From positions 124,001 through 188,000 of the forward strand of contig CAUJEN010000192.1 of assembly GCA_963169765.1 (NCBI GenBank): a stretch of DNA of 64,000 nt, in the 5' to 3' direction. The translations under genes were made by a program, and so were the position numbers. Of this stretch, positions 32,052-39,302 are shown piece after piece. The notes under the pieces were generated by a model. It saw only the letters and a program-made list of their open reading frames with translations, was not told the origin of the DNA and ran no database searches. Each line of letters opens with the position of its first letter. Within the stretch, counting starts at the first letter, position 1. Source of the stretch: QWHO01 sp021404945 (GTDB lineage Bacteria; Vulcanimicrobiota; Xenobia; Xenobiales; QWHO01).

Positions 32052-34181
32052 CTAAGGCTGTTTGACGGGGGCCTGCAGTGCGGCCAGGCCGTTGCGAGCG
32101 AAGTAGTCCTCCGAGTCCTTGAGCTCCCGGGCGGCCTGAGTTTGATCCCAGCCGGCCTCGCTGGCCATCAGCTGGACCACGCGCGGGAGTACCGTTCTCA
32201 CCGCGGCCTCATCCAGGAAGGAGAGGCGGGTGCGGCGTGAGAGCACGTCCACCGGAGTCACCGCCATCTCGTGGCGCACCGCGTGGACAACTTCGCCCTC
32301 CAGGTAAGGATGGTCGGGGTGCAGGCGCTGGTTGAGACCCAGGTCGGCCACCTGGATCGCCCGGTCGCCGTAGTTCTTGGCCAGGTGTAGCGAGACTTCG
32401 GCGTCCAGGCCGTAGTGCTGGGCCAGACGGGCGGCCAGCCCTTCGGAGTAGCCGTGGGCTCCGATGATGCGGGCCCCTTCGCGCTGGGTGGGCAGGTCGG
32501 GCAGGCCGGCGCTCTTGATGGTGGCGTCCACCACGTCCTGGGCCATGCGGGCAAAGCTGGTCCACTTGCCGCCTCCGATGGTGACCAGCCCCGACTCGGA
32601 GACGTCCACCAGGTGGTTGCGGCAAAGCTCTGCGGTGTTTGTCTTGGCCGGGTCCTTGACCAGCGGGCGGATGCCGGTCCAGACCGAGGTCACGTCGTGG
32701 GGCTGAATCTGGTGGTTGGGGCCCAGATAGCTGTTGGCCAGGTCGCGCAGATAGTCGACTTCTTGCTGGGTGGTGTTGGGCTCGATGGTGAGGGAGGTCT
32801 TTTCCTCGGTAGTACCTACCACCGTGCCCCCTTCGAAGGGCTTGAAGAAGGCCACCGAGCCGTTGGGGGCCGAGGGGATGAGCAGCCCCTCGGGCACCTT
32901 CAGGTTCTGCACGAAGATATGGGTGCCGGCGCTGGGAACGACCAGCTCGGGCGTCTGGGGGTCGTCCATCTGGCGGATCTTGTCGATGAAGGGACCGGTG
33001 GCGTTGATCACGGATTTTCCTTTGATGGAGAAAGTCTCGCCCGTGCGCTGGTCGCGCGCTTCCAGGCCCGCCACCCTGCCGCTGGAGTCCTTGGTCAGCG
33101 AGACCACCTCGGTGTAGTTGGCCACGGCCGCTCCGTGGGCTGCGGCTGTGAGAGCCAGACCCACGTTCATTCGTGAATCGTTGAACTCGCCGTCAGAGTA
33201 AGCAATAGCCCCCTTCAACCCCTCGGTTTTGAGCATGGGGAACTGTTTGGCAGCCTCTTTGGCAGATAGCACCTCGGTGGCGGACAGGCCGGCCTGTCCG
33301 GCGATGCGGTCGTACAGCCACAGGCCGGCGAAGTAATAGGGAACCTCATAGTATTTGTAGCAGGGAGTTACGAGGCGCAGCTCGTCGGTGAGGTGGGGGG
33401 CCATCTCCAGGAAGCTGGAACGTTCTTGAAGGCCCTCCTGGACCAGGTCGTATTGCTCCTTGTCAAGCTTCTTGACAGCTTTCTCAAGGTAGCGCACGCC
33501 GCCATGGATCAATTTGGTGCTGCGGCTGGAAGTGCCGGTGGAGAAGTCCCAGGCCTCCAGCATGGCCACCTTGAGGCCGCGGCGAGCGGCCTCCATCGCG
33601 GTCCCGGTGCCGGTGGCGCCACCGCCGATGACGATAACGTCGAACTCTTCCTTCTTCAGCCGCTCGATCTGGGCCTCGCGAGTGGGTACGGCCCAGCCGA
33701 GCTCGGGTAACTGGCGGATCTGGTCCAGGCTCAAGCCGTTGGGATCTTGGGGTTGCAGGGCTCCGGGCAGGGAAGTGCCTGGTTGCAGCGTGAGGGTGCG
33801 CGTGGCGTCGTTGTTCGGAGTGAAGGTCAAGTCCTGACCATTGCGCTGCAGGGTTCCGATGATCGCCTTCTCGATCTCTCGGGGACGTGCCACGGCAGCG
33901 CCCACGGCTGCGCCCGCCAACAGGCCTACCAGCAGGCCGGGGCTCGAGGCCAGGCCGACCAGAGCGCTGGCCACCAGACCGACACCCGCGCCGATCAGGC
34001 CACCCTTCACCCGGTTGGGCGGGGCCAGCTCGGTGCGACGATAAATGCCCAGCTCGGGGCCACCGAGCTGCACCCTGTCCACCAGCTCGGCGGTTGAGCC
34101 GTAGCGCTGGCCCTTGACTTCCCAGCCCTCCCTGATGGGGCGGGTGGCGGCTGGTTGCATTGCTGTGACCTGGACGTTCAT
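32052..34181 (-). CDS. glpD: glycerol-3-phosphate dehydrogenase with N-terminal glycine-zipper extension
   Basis: From about residue 180 this is a normal FAD-dependent glycerol-3-phosphate dehydrogenase: FDVIVIGGGATGTGTAMEAA (dinucleotide site), WDFSTGTSSRSTKLIHGGVR, and the C-terminal helical domain with VDVLSRRTRLSFLDEA. It oxidises glycerol-3-phosphate to dihydroxyacetone phosphate and passes electrons to quinone. The first 180 residues are extra. They contain a glycine-zipper membrane segment (about 60-98, GGLIGAGVGLVASALVGLAS) between polar parts. The total of 709 residues compares with about 500-560 in the family. The extension may insert the enzyme in the membrane near the quinone pool (inference). 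Confidence 0.92.
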   Translation of the reverse strand: MNVQVTAMQPAATRPIREGWEVKGQRYGSTAELVDRVQLGGPELGIYRRTELAPPNRVKGGLIGAGVGLVASALVGLASSPGLLVGLLAGAAVGAAVARPREIEKAIIGTLQRNGQDLTFTPNNDATRTLTLQPGTSLPGALQPQDPNGLSLDQIRQLPELGWAVPTREAQIERLKKEEFDVIVIGGGATGTGTAMEAARRGLKVAMLEAWDFSTGTSSRSTKLIHGGVRYLEKAVKKLDKEQYDLVQEGLQERSSFLEMAPHLTDELRLVTPCYKYYEVPYYFAGLWLYDRIAGQAGLSATEVLSAKEAAKQFPMLKTEGLKGAIAYSDGEFNDSRMNVGLALTAAAHGAAVANYTEVVSLTKDSSGRVAGLEARDQRTGETFSIKGKSVINATGPFIDKIRQMDDPQTPELVVPSAGTHIFVQNLKVPEGLLIPSAPNGSVAFFKPFEGGTVVGTTEEKTSLTIEPNTTQQEVDYLRDLANSYLGPNHQIQPHDVTSVWTGIRPLVKDPAKTNTAELCRNHLVDVSESGLVTIGGGKWTSFARMAQDVVDATIKSAGLPDLPTQREGARIIGAHGYSEGLAARLAQHYGLDAEVSLHLAKNYGDRAIQVADLGLNQRLHPDHPYLEGEVVHAVRHEMAVTPVDVLSRRTRLSFLDEAAVRTVLPRVVQLMASEAGWDQTQAARELKDSEDYFARNGLAALQAPVKQP

Positions 34182-34244
34182 GCCGTCAGCATACTGGATA
34201 TGTCTGAAAAGTTCCTGGAAACTCAGAATTCAGGCAGTACGCTA

Positions 34245-35045
34245 TCAGTAGCCAAGGACCTGGAAGAGGTAGAAGACGACCAGGCTCAGGGTGGTGCCAC
34301 ACAACGCTCCCAGAGCGACTTCTCGCCAGTGGTGGATGCCCGCCTCCACCCGGCTGTGGGCCACCAGGGCCGACATGAGCAAGGCCAGCCCGGCGACCAG
34401 AGGTTGGCGGGTGATCAGCACGATGGCGGTGGCCGCCCCGAAGGCCAGGGCCGCGTGACCGCTGACGAGACCGCCCTTGGTGAAGGTCCCGCGGTGGCCT
34501 ACGGCTTTGCCGACGAGCACGGCCACCAGGATCAGGGCGATGGCCAGGGCCACCGCGTGGCCCGGGTGCTTTTGCACTCGGAGAACGACGCTTTCGGAGC
34601 GGTTGAGCATCTGCATGAGCGGGGGCAGCAAGACCAGGTAGGCCACCACCAGGGCATTGATCGAGGCGACCAGAACCGCCCCCGCACTGACATCCTTGGT
34701 CACTTTGGCGAGCGGGTGGTGGGCCGTGGTCATCAAGTTGATCATGGTCTCGATAGCCGTGTTGATGAGCTCGGTAATGATGACCAGGACGATGGCGAAG
34801 GCAACACAGAGAAGCTGAAGGGCATTCAGATCGAGCCCCAGACAGAGTAAGAGCGCAGTCACCGCCATGACAAAGTGGATCTTGAGGTTGCGCTCGCGGC
34901 GCACGGCGTAGACCAGACCATCGGCGGCATGGTCGAGGCTGCTCATCAGGGAAGGATTCTTGCGCTGTCCCACGGGGGGGGGCGAAAAGACCTGTCGACG
35001 CGGCAGAGGGAGATCCGCTTCGACCTGCTCGCCGATTTCGCTCAT
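34245..35045 (-). CDS. diacylglycerol/undecaprenol kinase fused to PAP2 phosphatase
   Basis: The 266-residue membrane protein joins two domains. Residues about 30-145 are a DgkA-type kinase (FAIVLVIITELINTAIETMI and HHPLAKVTKDVSAGAVL). Residues about 155-266 are a PAP2 lipid phosphatase (LVSGHAALAFGAAT and SRVEAGIHHWREVALGAL, giving the SGH and SR..H motifs). In Gram-positive bacteria DgkA acts as undecaprenol kinase, so the fusion could recycle undecaprenyl phosphate in both directions (inference). It overlaps ybeY by 4 bases and ends the pgpH-ybeY-dgkA unit. Confidence 0.9.
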   Translation of the reverse strand: MSEIGEQVEADLPLPRRQVFSPPPVGQRKNPSLMSSLDHAADGLVYAVRRERNLKIHFVMAVTALLLCLGLDLNALQLLCVAFAIVLVIITELINTAIETMINLMTTAHHPLAKVTKDVSAGAVLVASINALVVAYLVLLPPLMQMLNRSESVVLRVQKHPGHAVALAIALILVAVLVGKAVGHRGTFTKGGLVSGHAALAFGAATAIVLITRQPLVAGLALLMSALVAHSRVEAGIHHWREVALGALCGTTLSLVVFYLFQVLGY

Positions 35046-35497
35046 GGAAGTGGACCCAGGGCCAGACGCTCGAGCACGGCCCGCTCGCGCTCGCGCATAG
35101 TGGTAAGCTCGGTATTGTCACGGTGGTCATAGCCAAGCAGGTGCAGAACGCCGTGGCTGATCAGCCAGGCCACCTCCCGGCGCAGGGTGCAGCCCTGGTG
35201 GGCGGCCTGACGTCGGGCGGTTTCCAGCGAGACGATGACGTCTCCCAGGACCCGGGTGGGGCCGGGCGAGCACTCCTGGGAGAAGGCCAGTACGTCGGTG
35301 GGAGCGTCCATGCCGCGGTAGTCGCGGTTGAGCTGGTGAATAGAGGGATCGTCGGTCAGGGTCAGGCTGATCTCAGCCGGGCCCGGACAGCCACCCTCCT
35401 GAGCCGCATAGCGGGTTACCATACGCAGGAACGCAACGGGAAATCGGTCGTTGCGAGGGACTTTGAGCTGATTGACCCACACCTGCAGAGCAGCCAT
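35042..35497 (-). CDS. ybeY: endoribonuclease/rRNA maturation factor YbeY
   Basis: YbeY is a zinc-dependent single-strand endoribonuclease needed for 16S rRNA 3' maturation and ribosome quality control. The 151-residue protein has LISHGVLHLLGYDHRDNTEL, the three-histidine metal motif (HGxLHLxGYDH), and NRDYRGMDAPTDVLAFSQ. It begins 3 bases after the 7TMR-HD gene and overlaps the dgkA-PAP2 gene. phoH, which often precedes this pair, is not present. Confidence 0.96.
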   Translation of the reverse strand: MAALQVWVNQLKVPRNDRFPVAFLRMVTRYAAQEGGCPGPAEISLTLTDDPSIHQLNRDYRGMDAPTDVLAFSQECSPGPTRVLGDVIVSLETARRQAAHQGCTLRREVAWLISHGVLHLLGYDHRDNTELTTMRERERAVLERLALGPLP

Positions 35498-35500
35498 CGC

Positions 35501-37588
35501 TCACGCCTTCTTGCGCAGGCTGGTAACGTTCTGTCTGCGAGGTGAAGCCAGCGAGCTGGGCTCGGGATACTCGATCCGGGTGTGGTAGATGCCCTTGAGA
35601 GAGCGAATCAGCGATTCGCGGATTGCGGTGATATCCTTGAATGAGAGGTCGCACTCGTCGAGTTGGCCGTCTTCGAGACACTGGCGGGTCATCTTGTGGA
35701 CCAGCTCGGTGATGGCCTCCGGGGTGGGCGATGGCAGGGTGCGAGCGGCCGCTTCGATCCCGTCGCAGAGCATTACGATTCCAGTCTCGCGCAGAGACGG
35801 CCTGGGGCCATGATAGCGGAAGTCTTCCTCGAAGATCGCCTCGGTGGACCGGCTGATGGCCTGATGATAGAAGTAGGATACCAGGCTGGTGCCGTGATGC
35901 TCGGCGATGAAACGTTGGATGACGTCGGGAAGCTTGTACTGGCGGGCGAGCTCCAGACCATCCTTGACATGGGAGATGATGATCAGCGTGGACAGGTTGG
36001 GGTTGAGTCGATCATGAGGATTGTCCTGTCCGGTCTGGTTCTCAACGAAGAAGCGAGGACGCTTGATCTTGCCGATGTCATGGTAATAGGCCCCCACCTT
36101 GCAGAGCAAGGCGTCCGCCCCGACTGCCTGGGCGGCCGACTCGGCCAGATTGGCGACCATGATGGAATGCTGGTAGGTTCCGGGGGCCTCCTTGAGCAGC
36201 TTCTGCAGCAGGGGCTCACTGGGGTTGGAGATCTCCAGCAGGCGGAAGTTGGTGGTGATTCCGAACAGGTTCTCCAGCAGCGGCAGGGCGCCCACGGCCA
36301 CCAGAGTGGATGTCAGCCCGTTCAGGCTGGCGAAGGCCAGCGCGTTCAAGGTTGTGTTCAGGTCGTCGGAAGCGATCAGGCTGAAGGTAAGCGCTCCCAG
36401 GGCATTGGTGAAGACGACTGCCAGCGAGGCCGTGATGAGGCTGGCTCGCTGCTGGGCACGTGAGACAGCCAGTAGACCCGAGACACCGGTCAGGAGGCTG
36501 ACCGTGGCCGCGGCCAGGTTTTCAGTCTCGACGCCGGTCAGTGCTGACAGGAAGACAGTGACCATCAGGGCCAGGCGTGCTTCCACCAGCAGGACCAGAA
36601 GGATGGAAGCGGTCACAACCGGCGCCAGGTAGGGGGAGAGGCCGGTCAGGGAGCGGGTGGTGGCCGCCACCGCGATCACCAGGAATCCGGTCAGGGCCAG
36701 CATTCGGTCGGATTCATAGATGGCCTTTTGTTGCCGACGCAGATAGAGGGCCACCAGGGTCATCATACTGATGACCAGGAGGGCGTAGCCCCCGAAACGG
36801 GCCAGGTTCCAGGACGAGTGCAGGCCCAGCTCTTGCATCTCGCGCAGGTGCTCGGGCGCGACCATCTCGCCCTTGCCGACAATCTTATAGCCCTTCTGGA
36901 TGATCTTGCGGACCGGCTCGACCCGGTTCATGGCTGCCTGCTGCTCGCGAATGGTGGCTTCCATGTCCAGACTCATGTTGAAGAGCAGGCAGCCGTTGGC
37001 GATCTCAGTGACGGCCAAGACCTGCTCGGGGCCGAGTTGAGGCATCTTTTCGGCGTCCGAGGCGATGGTCTGGCGAGCCTGCGCCAGTCGGTCCTCGCGC
37101 ACGCCGTTGTGTTGAACCTTCCAGAGCAGCTGGCGGGTCGTGGTTTCCAGCTGCTGAAGAGTCTCGGGGCTTGAGATCAGGAGCACCGTCAGGGTGCTGT
37201 TTTTAGGCAGGTAAGGGATGTCTTTCTTGAGCCGCTCGATCTCAGGATCGGACTCCTGGGTCGGGAGGTTCTGGTAGGCTGCGGCCATCTTTTTGAGGGC
37301 TGCAAAGGTATCCTCGACCTTGCGCTCGGACACCTTCTCGGGCATGGGGTCGTAGGCGTATTGGGGTTCGACTTTCTCGGCCGCTTCCTGGCGCGCTGAT
37401 TGCGTCGCGCGCTCGTTCTCCACCTCGACGGTGCGGGGCGCGATGACGTCTCGAGGGCTGACCTGACCCACCTTCAGGGGGGGCGGAGCGGACCAGAACT
37501 CGACTGAAAGGATCAAGAGCAGTCCGGCAAAGATCCAGAAACAGTGGAATGCGCGGCGTAGCCACGGGAGGCGTGGCAAGCCAGCCAA
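35501..37588 (-). CDS. pgpH: 7TMR-HD family cyclic-di-AMP phosphodiesterase
   Basis: The 695-residue protein has one N-terminal membrane helix, an extracellular 7TMR-HDED region (about 45-275), seven membrane helices (about 280-460) and a cytoplasmic HD domain. The HD motif is VGAYYHDIGKIKRPRFFVEN, followed by NLSTLIIISHVKDGLELARQ and FIAEHHGTSLVSYFYHQA. PgpH proteins hydrolyse the second messenger c-di-AMP. The start is uncertain. TTG at 37588 has GGGAG only three bases away, and the frame is open a further 12 codons upstream (to a TAA), with several CTG codons. It is the first gene of the operon. Confidence 0.9.
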   Translation of the reverse strand: MAGLPRLPWLRRAFHCFWIFAGLLLILSVEFWSAPPPLKVGQVSPRDVIAPRTVEVENERATQSARQEAAEKVEPQYAYDPMPEKVSERKVEDTFAALKKMAAAYQNLPTQESDPEIERLKKDIPYLPKNSTLTVLLISSPETLQQLETTTRQLLWKVQHNGVREDRLAQARQTIASDAEKMPQLGPEQVLAVTEIANGCLLFNMSLDMEATIREQQAAMNRVEPVRKIIQKGYKIVGKGEMVAPEHLREMQELGLHSSWNLARFGGYALLVISMMTLVALYLRRQQKAIYESDRMLALTGFLVIAVAATTRSLTGLSPYLAPVVTASILLVLLVEARLALMVTVFLSALTGVETENLAAATVSLLTGVSGLLAVSRAQQRASLITASLAVVFTNALGALTFSLIASDDLNTTLNALAFASLNGLTSTLVAVGALPLLENLFGITTNFRLLEISNPSEPLLQKLLKEAPGTYQHSIMVANLAESAAQAVGADALLCKVGAYYHDIGKIKRPRFFVENQTGQDNPHDRLNPNLSTLIIISHVKDGLELARQYKLPDVIQRFIAEHHGTSLVSYFYHQAISRSTEAIFEEDFRYHGPRPSLRETGIVMLCDGIEAAARTLPSPTPEAITELVHKMTRQCLEDGQLDECDLSFKDITAIRESLIRSLKGIYHTRIEYPEPSSLASPRRQNVTSLRKKA

Positions 37589-37839
37589 CAGCTCCCGAAG
37601 GGTCAGGAGCCTTTGGAGCAGACCGCGGATTTAGTCCCCCGGGCCTTTCGCGGCCCGATATTGGCGCATTAACATCATTTTTCTTGGTTTACCCACTGGC
37701 CAGAAAATCTCTGAGCCACTTCTGTCCGGGCTATTTTCGACCTGCACCCGGAGCCCTCCCGCCGCTTCTCCGCTGTCCGAGCACACGAAGGGATCGAGCC
37801 CGCGGCAGGAAGCCATCTTGGAAAATTTCCAACATGGTC
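37589..37839. other. intergenic region upstream of pgpH and lexA, no gene seen
   Basis: This is the divergent spacer between pgpH and lexA. The only longer frame (on the plus strand) is Pro/Arg/Ser-rich without recognisable structure and runs into the lexA control region. Apart from a near-palindrome GGAAAATTTCC at 37821-37831, I see nothing definite. A pgpH promoter must lie here, but I cannot fix it. Confidence 0.5.
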
Positions 37840-37868
37840 TTGACAGGTGAACGCCTGTCCACTAGAAT
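37840..37868 (+). promoter_or_regulatory. lexA promoter
   Basis: TTGACA at 37840-37845 and TAGAAT at 37863-37868 are 17 bases apart, a near-consensus vegetative promoter. An imperfect SOS-like half pair (GAAC-GCCT-GTCC, 37849-37860), embedded in the palindrome GACAGG...CCTGTC (37842-37859), lies between the boxes. The main SOS box follows the -10 box. This places repressor binding across polymerase contact sites. Confidence 0.9.
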
Positions 37869-37880
37869 CAATTTCAGACA

Positions 37881-37896
37881 GTGAACAAATGTTCAC
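37881..37896. promoter_or_regulatory. LexA-binding SOS box
   Basis: GTGAACAAATGTTCAC is a perfect inverted repeat (7 bp arms, 2-base centre) with the GAAC-N4-GTTC core of the Gram-positive-type SOS box. It lies 12 bases after the -10 box and 15 bases before the lexA ATG, so lexA represses itself and the genes behind it. Confidence 0.93.
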
Positions 37897-37911
37897 TACC
37901 TGGAGGCGAAA

Positions 37912-38538
37912 ATGACCCGAGAGATTACGGCGCGACAAGACGAGATCCTGAGCTTCTTGATCGACACTGTGCGTGAGCGCGGTTACGCCCCGTCGATTCG
38001 GGAGATCTCGGCCCACTTCAACCTCAACTCCACTCAGGGTGTGCAAAGGCACCTGGAGGCGCTCGAGAAGAAGGGGTTCATCCGGCGTGACTCCAAGGCG
38101 CGGGCCATCCAGATCACCCCTCAGCTACTCGAAGGGCAGCCCGGTCAGGACGAGGTCCAGATGATTCCTCTCCTGGGGGAGGTGGCGGCCGGTTTGCCTA
38201 TCACTGCCGTTGAAAATGTGGAGGATCGTCTGCCGATTCGGAGCGACTGGCTGGGCGTCAACAAAGAGAGCTTTCTGCTGCGCGTGCGTGGCCGCAGTAT
38301 GGCAGAGGCCATCCAACCGGGAGACCTGGTTCTGGTCGAGAAGCACCCTACCGCCCAGCAGGGAGAGATCGTGGTCGCGTTGATCGATGACGAGGCTACC
38401 GTGAAGCGTTTCTGGCGCGAGAAAGAGCGAGTGATTCTGCGCTCGGACAACCCCGACTTTGCCGACATCGTCGTGACCGAGAGCCAGCCGCTCCAGCTGC
38501 TCGGTCGGGTCACCGCCCTGATCCGAAAGTACCTCTAG
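37912..38538 (+). CDS. lexA: SOS repressor LexA
   Basis: LexA represses DNA-damage genes and cuts itself when RecA is activated. The 208-residue protein has an N-terminal winged HTH (GYAPSIREISAHFNLNSTQG) and a C-terminal S24 peptidase domain. The cleavage site is A93-G94 (GEVAAGLP), the catalytic Ser129 is in VRGRSMAEAIQPGD, and Lys165 is in DDEATVKRFW. All the required residues are present. GGAGG at 37902-37906 precedes the ATG. No terminator separates it from the two small genes downstream, so these are likely part of the SOS regulon. Confidence 0.97.
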   Translation: MTREITARQDEILSFLIDTVRERGYAPSIREISAHFNLNSTQGVQRHLEALEKKGFIRRDSKARAIQITPQLLEGQPGQDEVQMIPLLGEVAAGLPITAVENVEDRLPIRSDWLGVNKESFLLRVRGRSMAEAIQPGDLVLVEKHPTAQQGEIVVALIDDEATVKRFWREKERVILRSDNPDFADIVVTESQPLQLLGRVTALIRKYL

Positions 38539-38580
38539 AGCTGTCAGTTCCCTAGATCTTTTCCTCGGAGGATGCAAGCA

Positions 38581-38787
38581 ATGTCACCTCTTAAGCCTTC
38601 TTTTGTCCAAAACACCACTACTGTGCCCCAGGAAAACTGGCGCACAGCGACCCCCCACCGATCGCGCGCTGCGCGCCGGCGTACTCCCCACGCCGCGTTC
38701 GTGATGCGAGCACTCGAGATCTTTCCCGGCAGCACGGTGCTGGAGTCCTTCCCGCATCCGTCTGCTTCGACCGCCGAGACCGCCTGA
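38581..38787 (+). CDS. 68-residue protein in the lexA operon, unknown
   Basis: This small basic protein of 68 residues begins at ATG 38581, nine bases after GGAGG at 38567-38571. An ATG at 38572 directly touches that site and is less likely. It is Arg/His/Pro-rich in the middle (RSRAARRR), then amphipathic (FVMRALEIFPGSTVLESF), with no membrane helix and no family I know. The 42-base gap after lexA has no terminator, so it should be transcribed from the lexA promoter and induced by DNA damage. It is real by translation signal and position; function is unknown. Confidence 0.6.
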   Translation: MSPLKPSFVQNTTTVPQENWRTATPHRSRAARRRTPHAAFVMRALEIFPGSTVLESFPHPSASTAETA

Positions 38788-38843
38788 GACAGCCCTGGGA
38801 ACACACACAAAAAAAAGAACGATCTTGGAGGAACAAGACCGCA

Positions 38844-39086
38844 ATGAGTACCCAGACGATCCCCCTGGACCTGCCCTGGAAACCCGTCACCCCTCGCCGC
38901 CCTCAGACCTGGATGATGCCGCGCAGTCATGACCGCCGCCGGCGTCGCCACTTCGAGCGGGCTTTCCGCCGCCTGCTCCATCAGATGGGCCGCCTGGCTC
39001 GCTGCACCGAGCTCAGAGAGGGGGCCTGCTTCGGGCTCTCCCTGGCACTGATGCTGAGCAGCCTGTGGGTGCTCGGCAAGGTCTGA
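38844..39086 (+). CDS. 80-residue basic protein with C-terminal membrane helix in the lexA operon
   Basis: The 80-residue protein starts at ATG 38844 behind GGAGG (38826-38830). Its N-terminal two thirds are strongly basic (HDRRRRRHFERAFRRLLHQM). The C-terminus is a hydrophobic helix (ACFGLSLALMLSSLWVLGKV), giving a tail-anchored or peripheral membrane layout. It is the third gene behind the lexA promoter with no terminator between. SOS operons in other phyla encode unrelated small membrane proteins that block cell division (YneA, SidA, DivS). By analogy this is a candidate, but the sequence shows no homology I can see. Confidence 0.6.
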   Translation: MSTQTIPLDLPWKPVTPRRPQTWMMPRSHDRRRRRHFERAFRRLLHQMGRLARCTELREGACFGLSLALMLSSLWVLGKV

Positions 39087-39090
39087 GCCT

Positions 39091-39222
39091 GGCGCTGAGT
39101 CTCCTTCCAGCGCCCTGGCCAGATCCGAGTGCGCGCCGCAGCGCGCACAGACCGCTCTAGCCCAGCCGTTCACCCCCCCTGAGCGGCTAGCTTGCGGTCC
39201 CGACAAAGCGCGTCAAACGCGC
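39091..39222. repeat. run of short hairpins after the lexA operon
   Basis: Successive inverted repeats follow the last small ORF: GGCGCTG (39091-39097) with CAGCGCC (39108-39114); GTGCGCGC (39129-39136) with GCGCGCAC (39141-39148); AGCCG (39164-39168) with CGGCT (39184-39188); and GCGCGT (39208-39213) with ACGCGC (39217-39222). There is no coding signal. It may be a folded 3' UTR or a small RNA. Confidence 0.55.
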
Positions 39223-39232
39223 CTGAGAACTG

Positions 39233-39275
39233 ACCCCGGGCGGAGGAGAATCCTCCCCACTCCTCCGCCCGGGGT
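39233..39275. terminator. long perfect hairpin between convergent operons
   Basis: A 16-bp perfect stem, 39233-39248 with 39260-39275, surrounds an 11-base loop. It is strongly GC-rich and sits between the end of the lexA operon (plus) and the end of the cyclase operon (minus). It could act in both directions, although neither side has a T-tract. So it is a factor-dependent or RNA-stabilising end rather than a classical intrinsic terminator. Confidence 0.6.
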
Positions 39276-39302
39276 TCGGCCTCCTCGGAGCGAGCCGCGA
39301 GG

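Noticed and set aside
37549..37884. 111-residue plus-strand frame upstream of lexA
   Set aside because: It runs through the lexA promoter and SOS box and is Pro/Arg/Ser-rich.
38584..38890. Minus-strand frames opposite the lexA-operon small genes
   Set aside because: No ribosome sites. The plus-strand frames have GGAGG at proper spacing and follow lexA.
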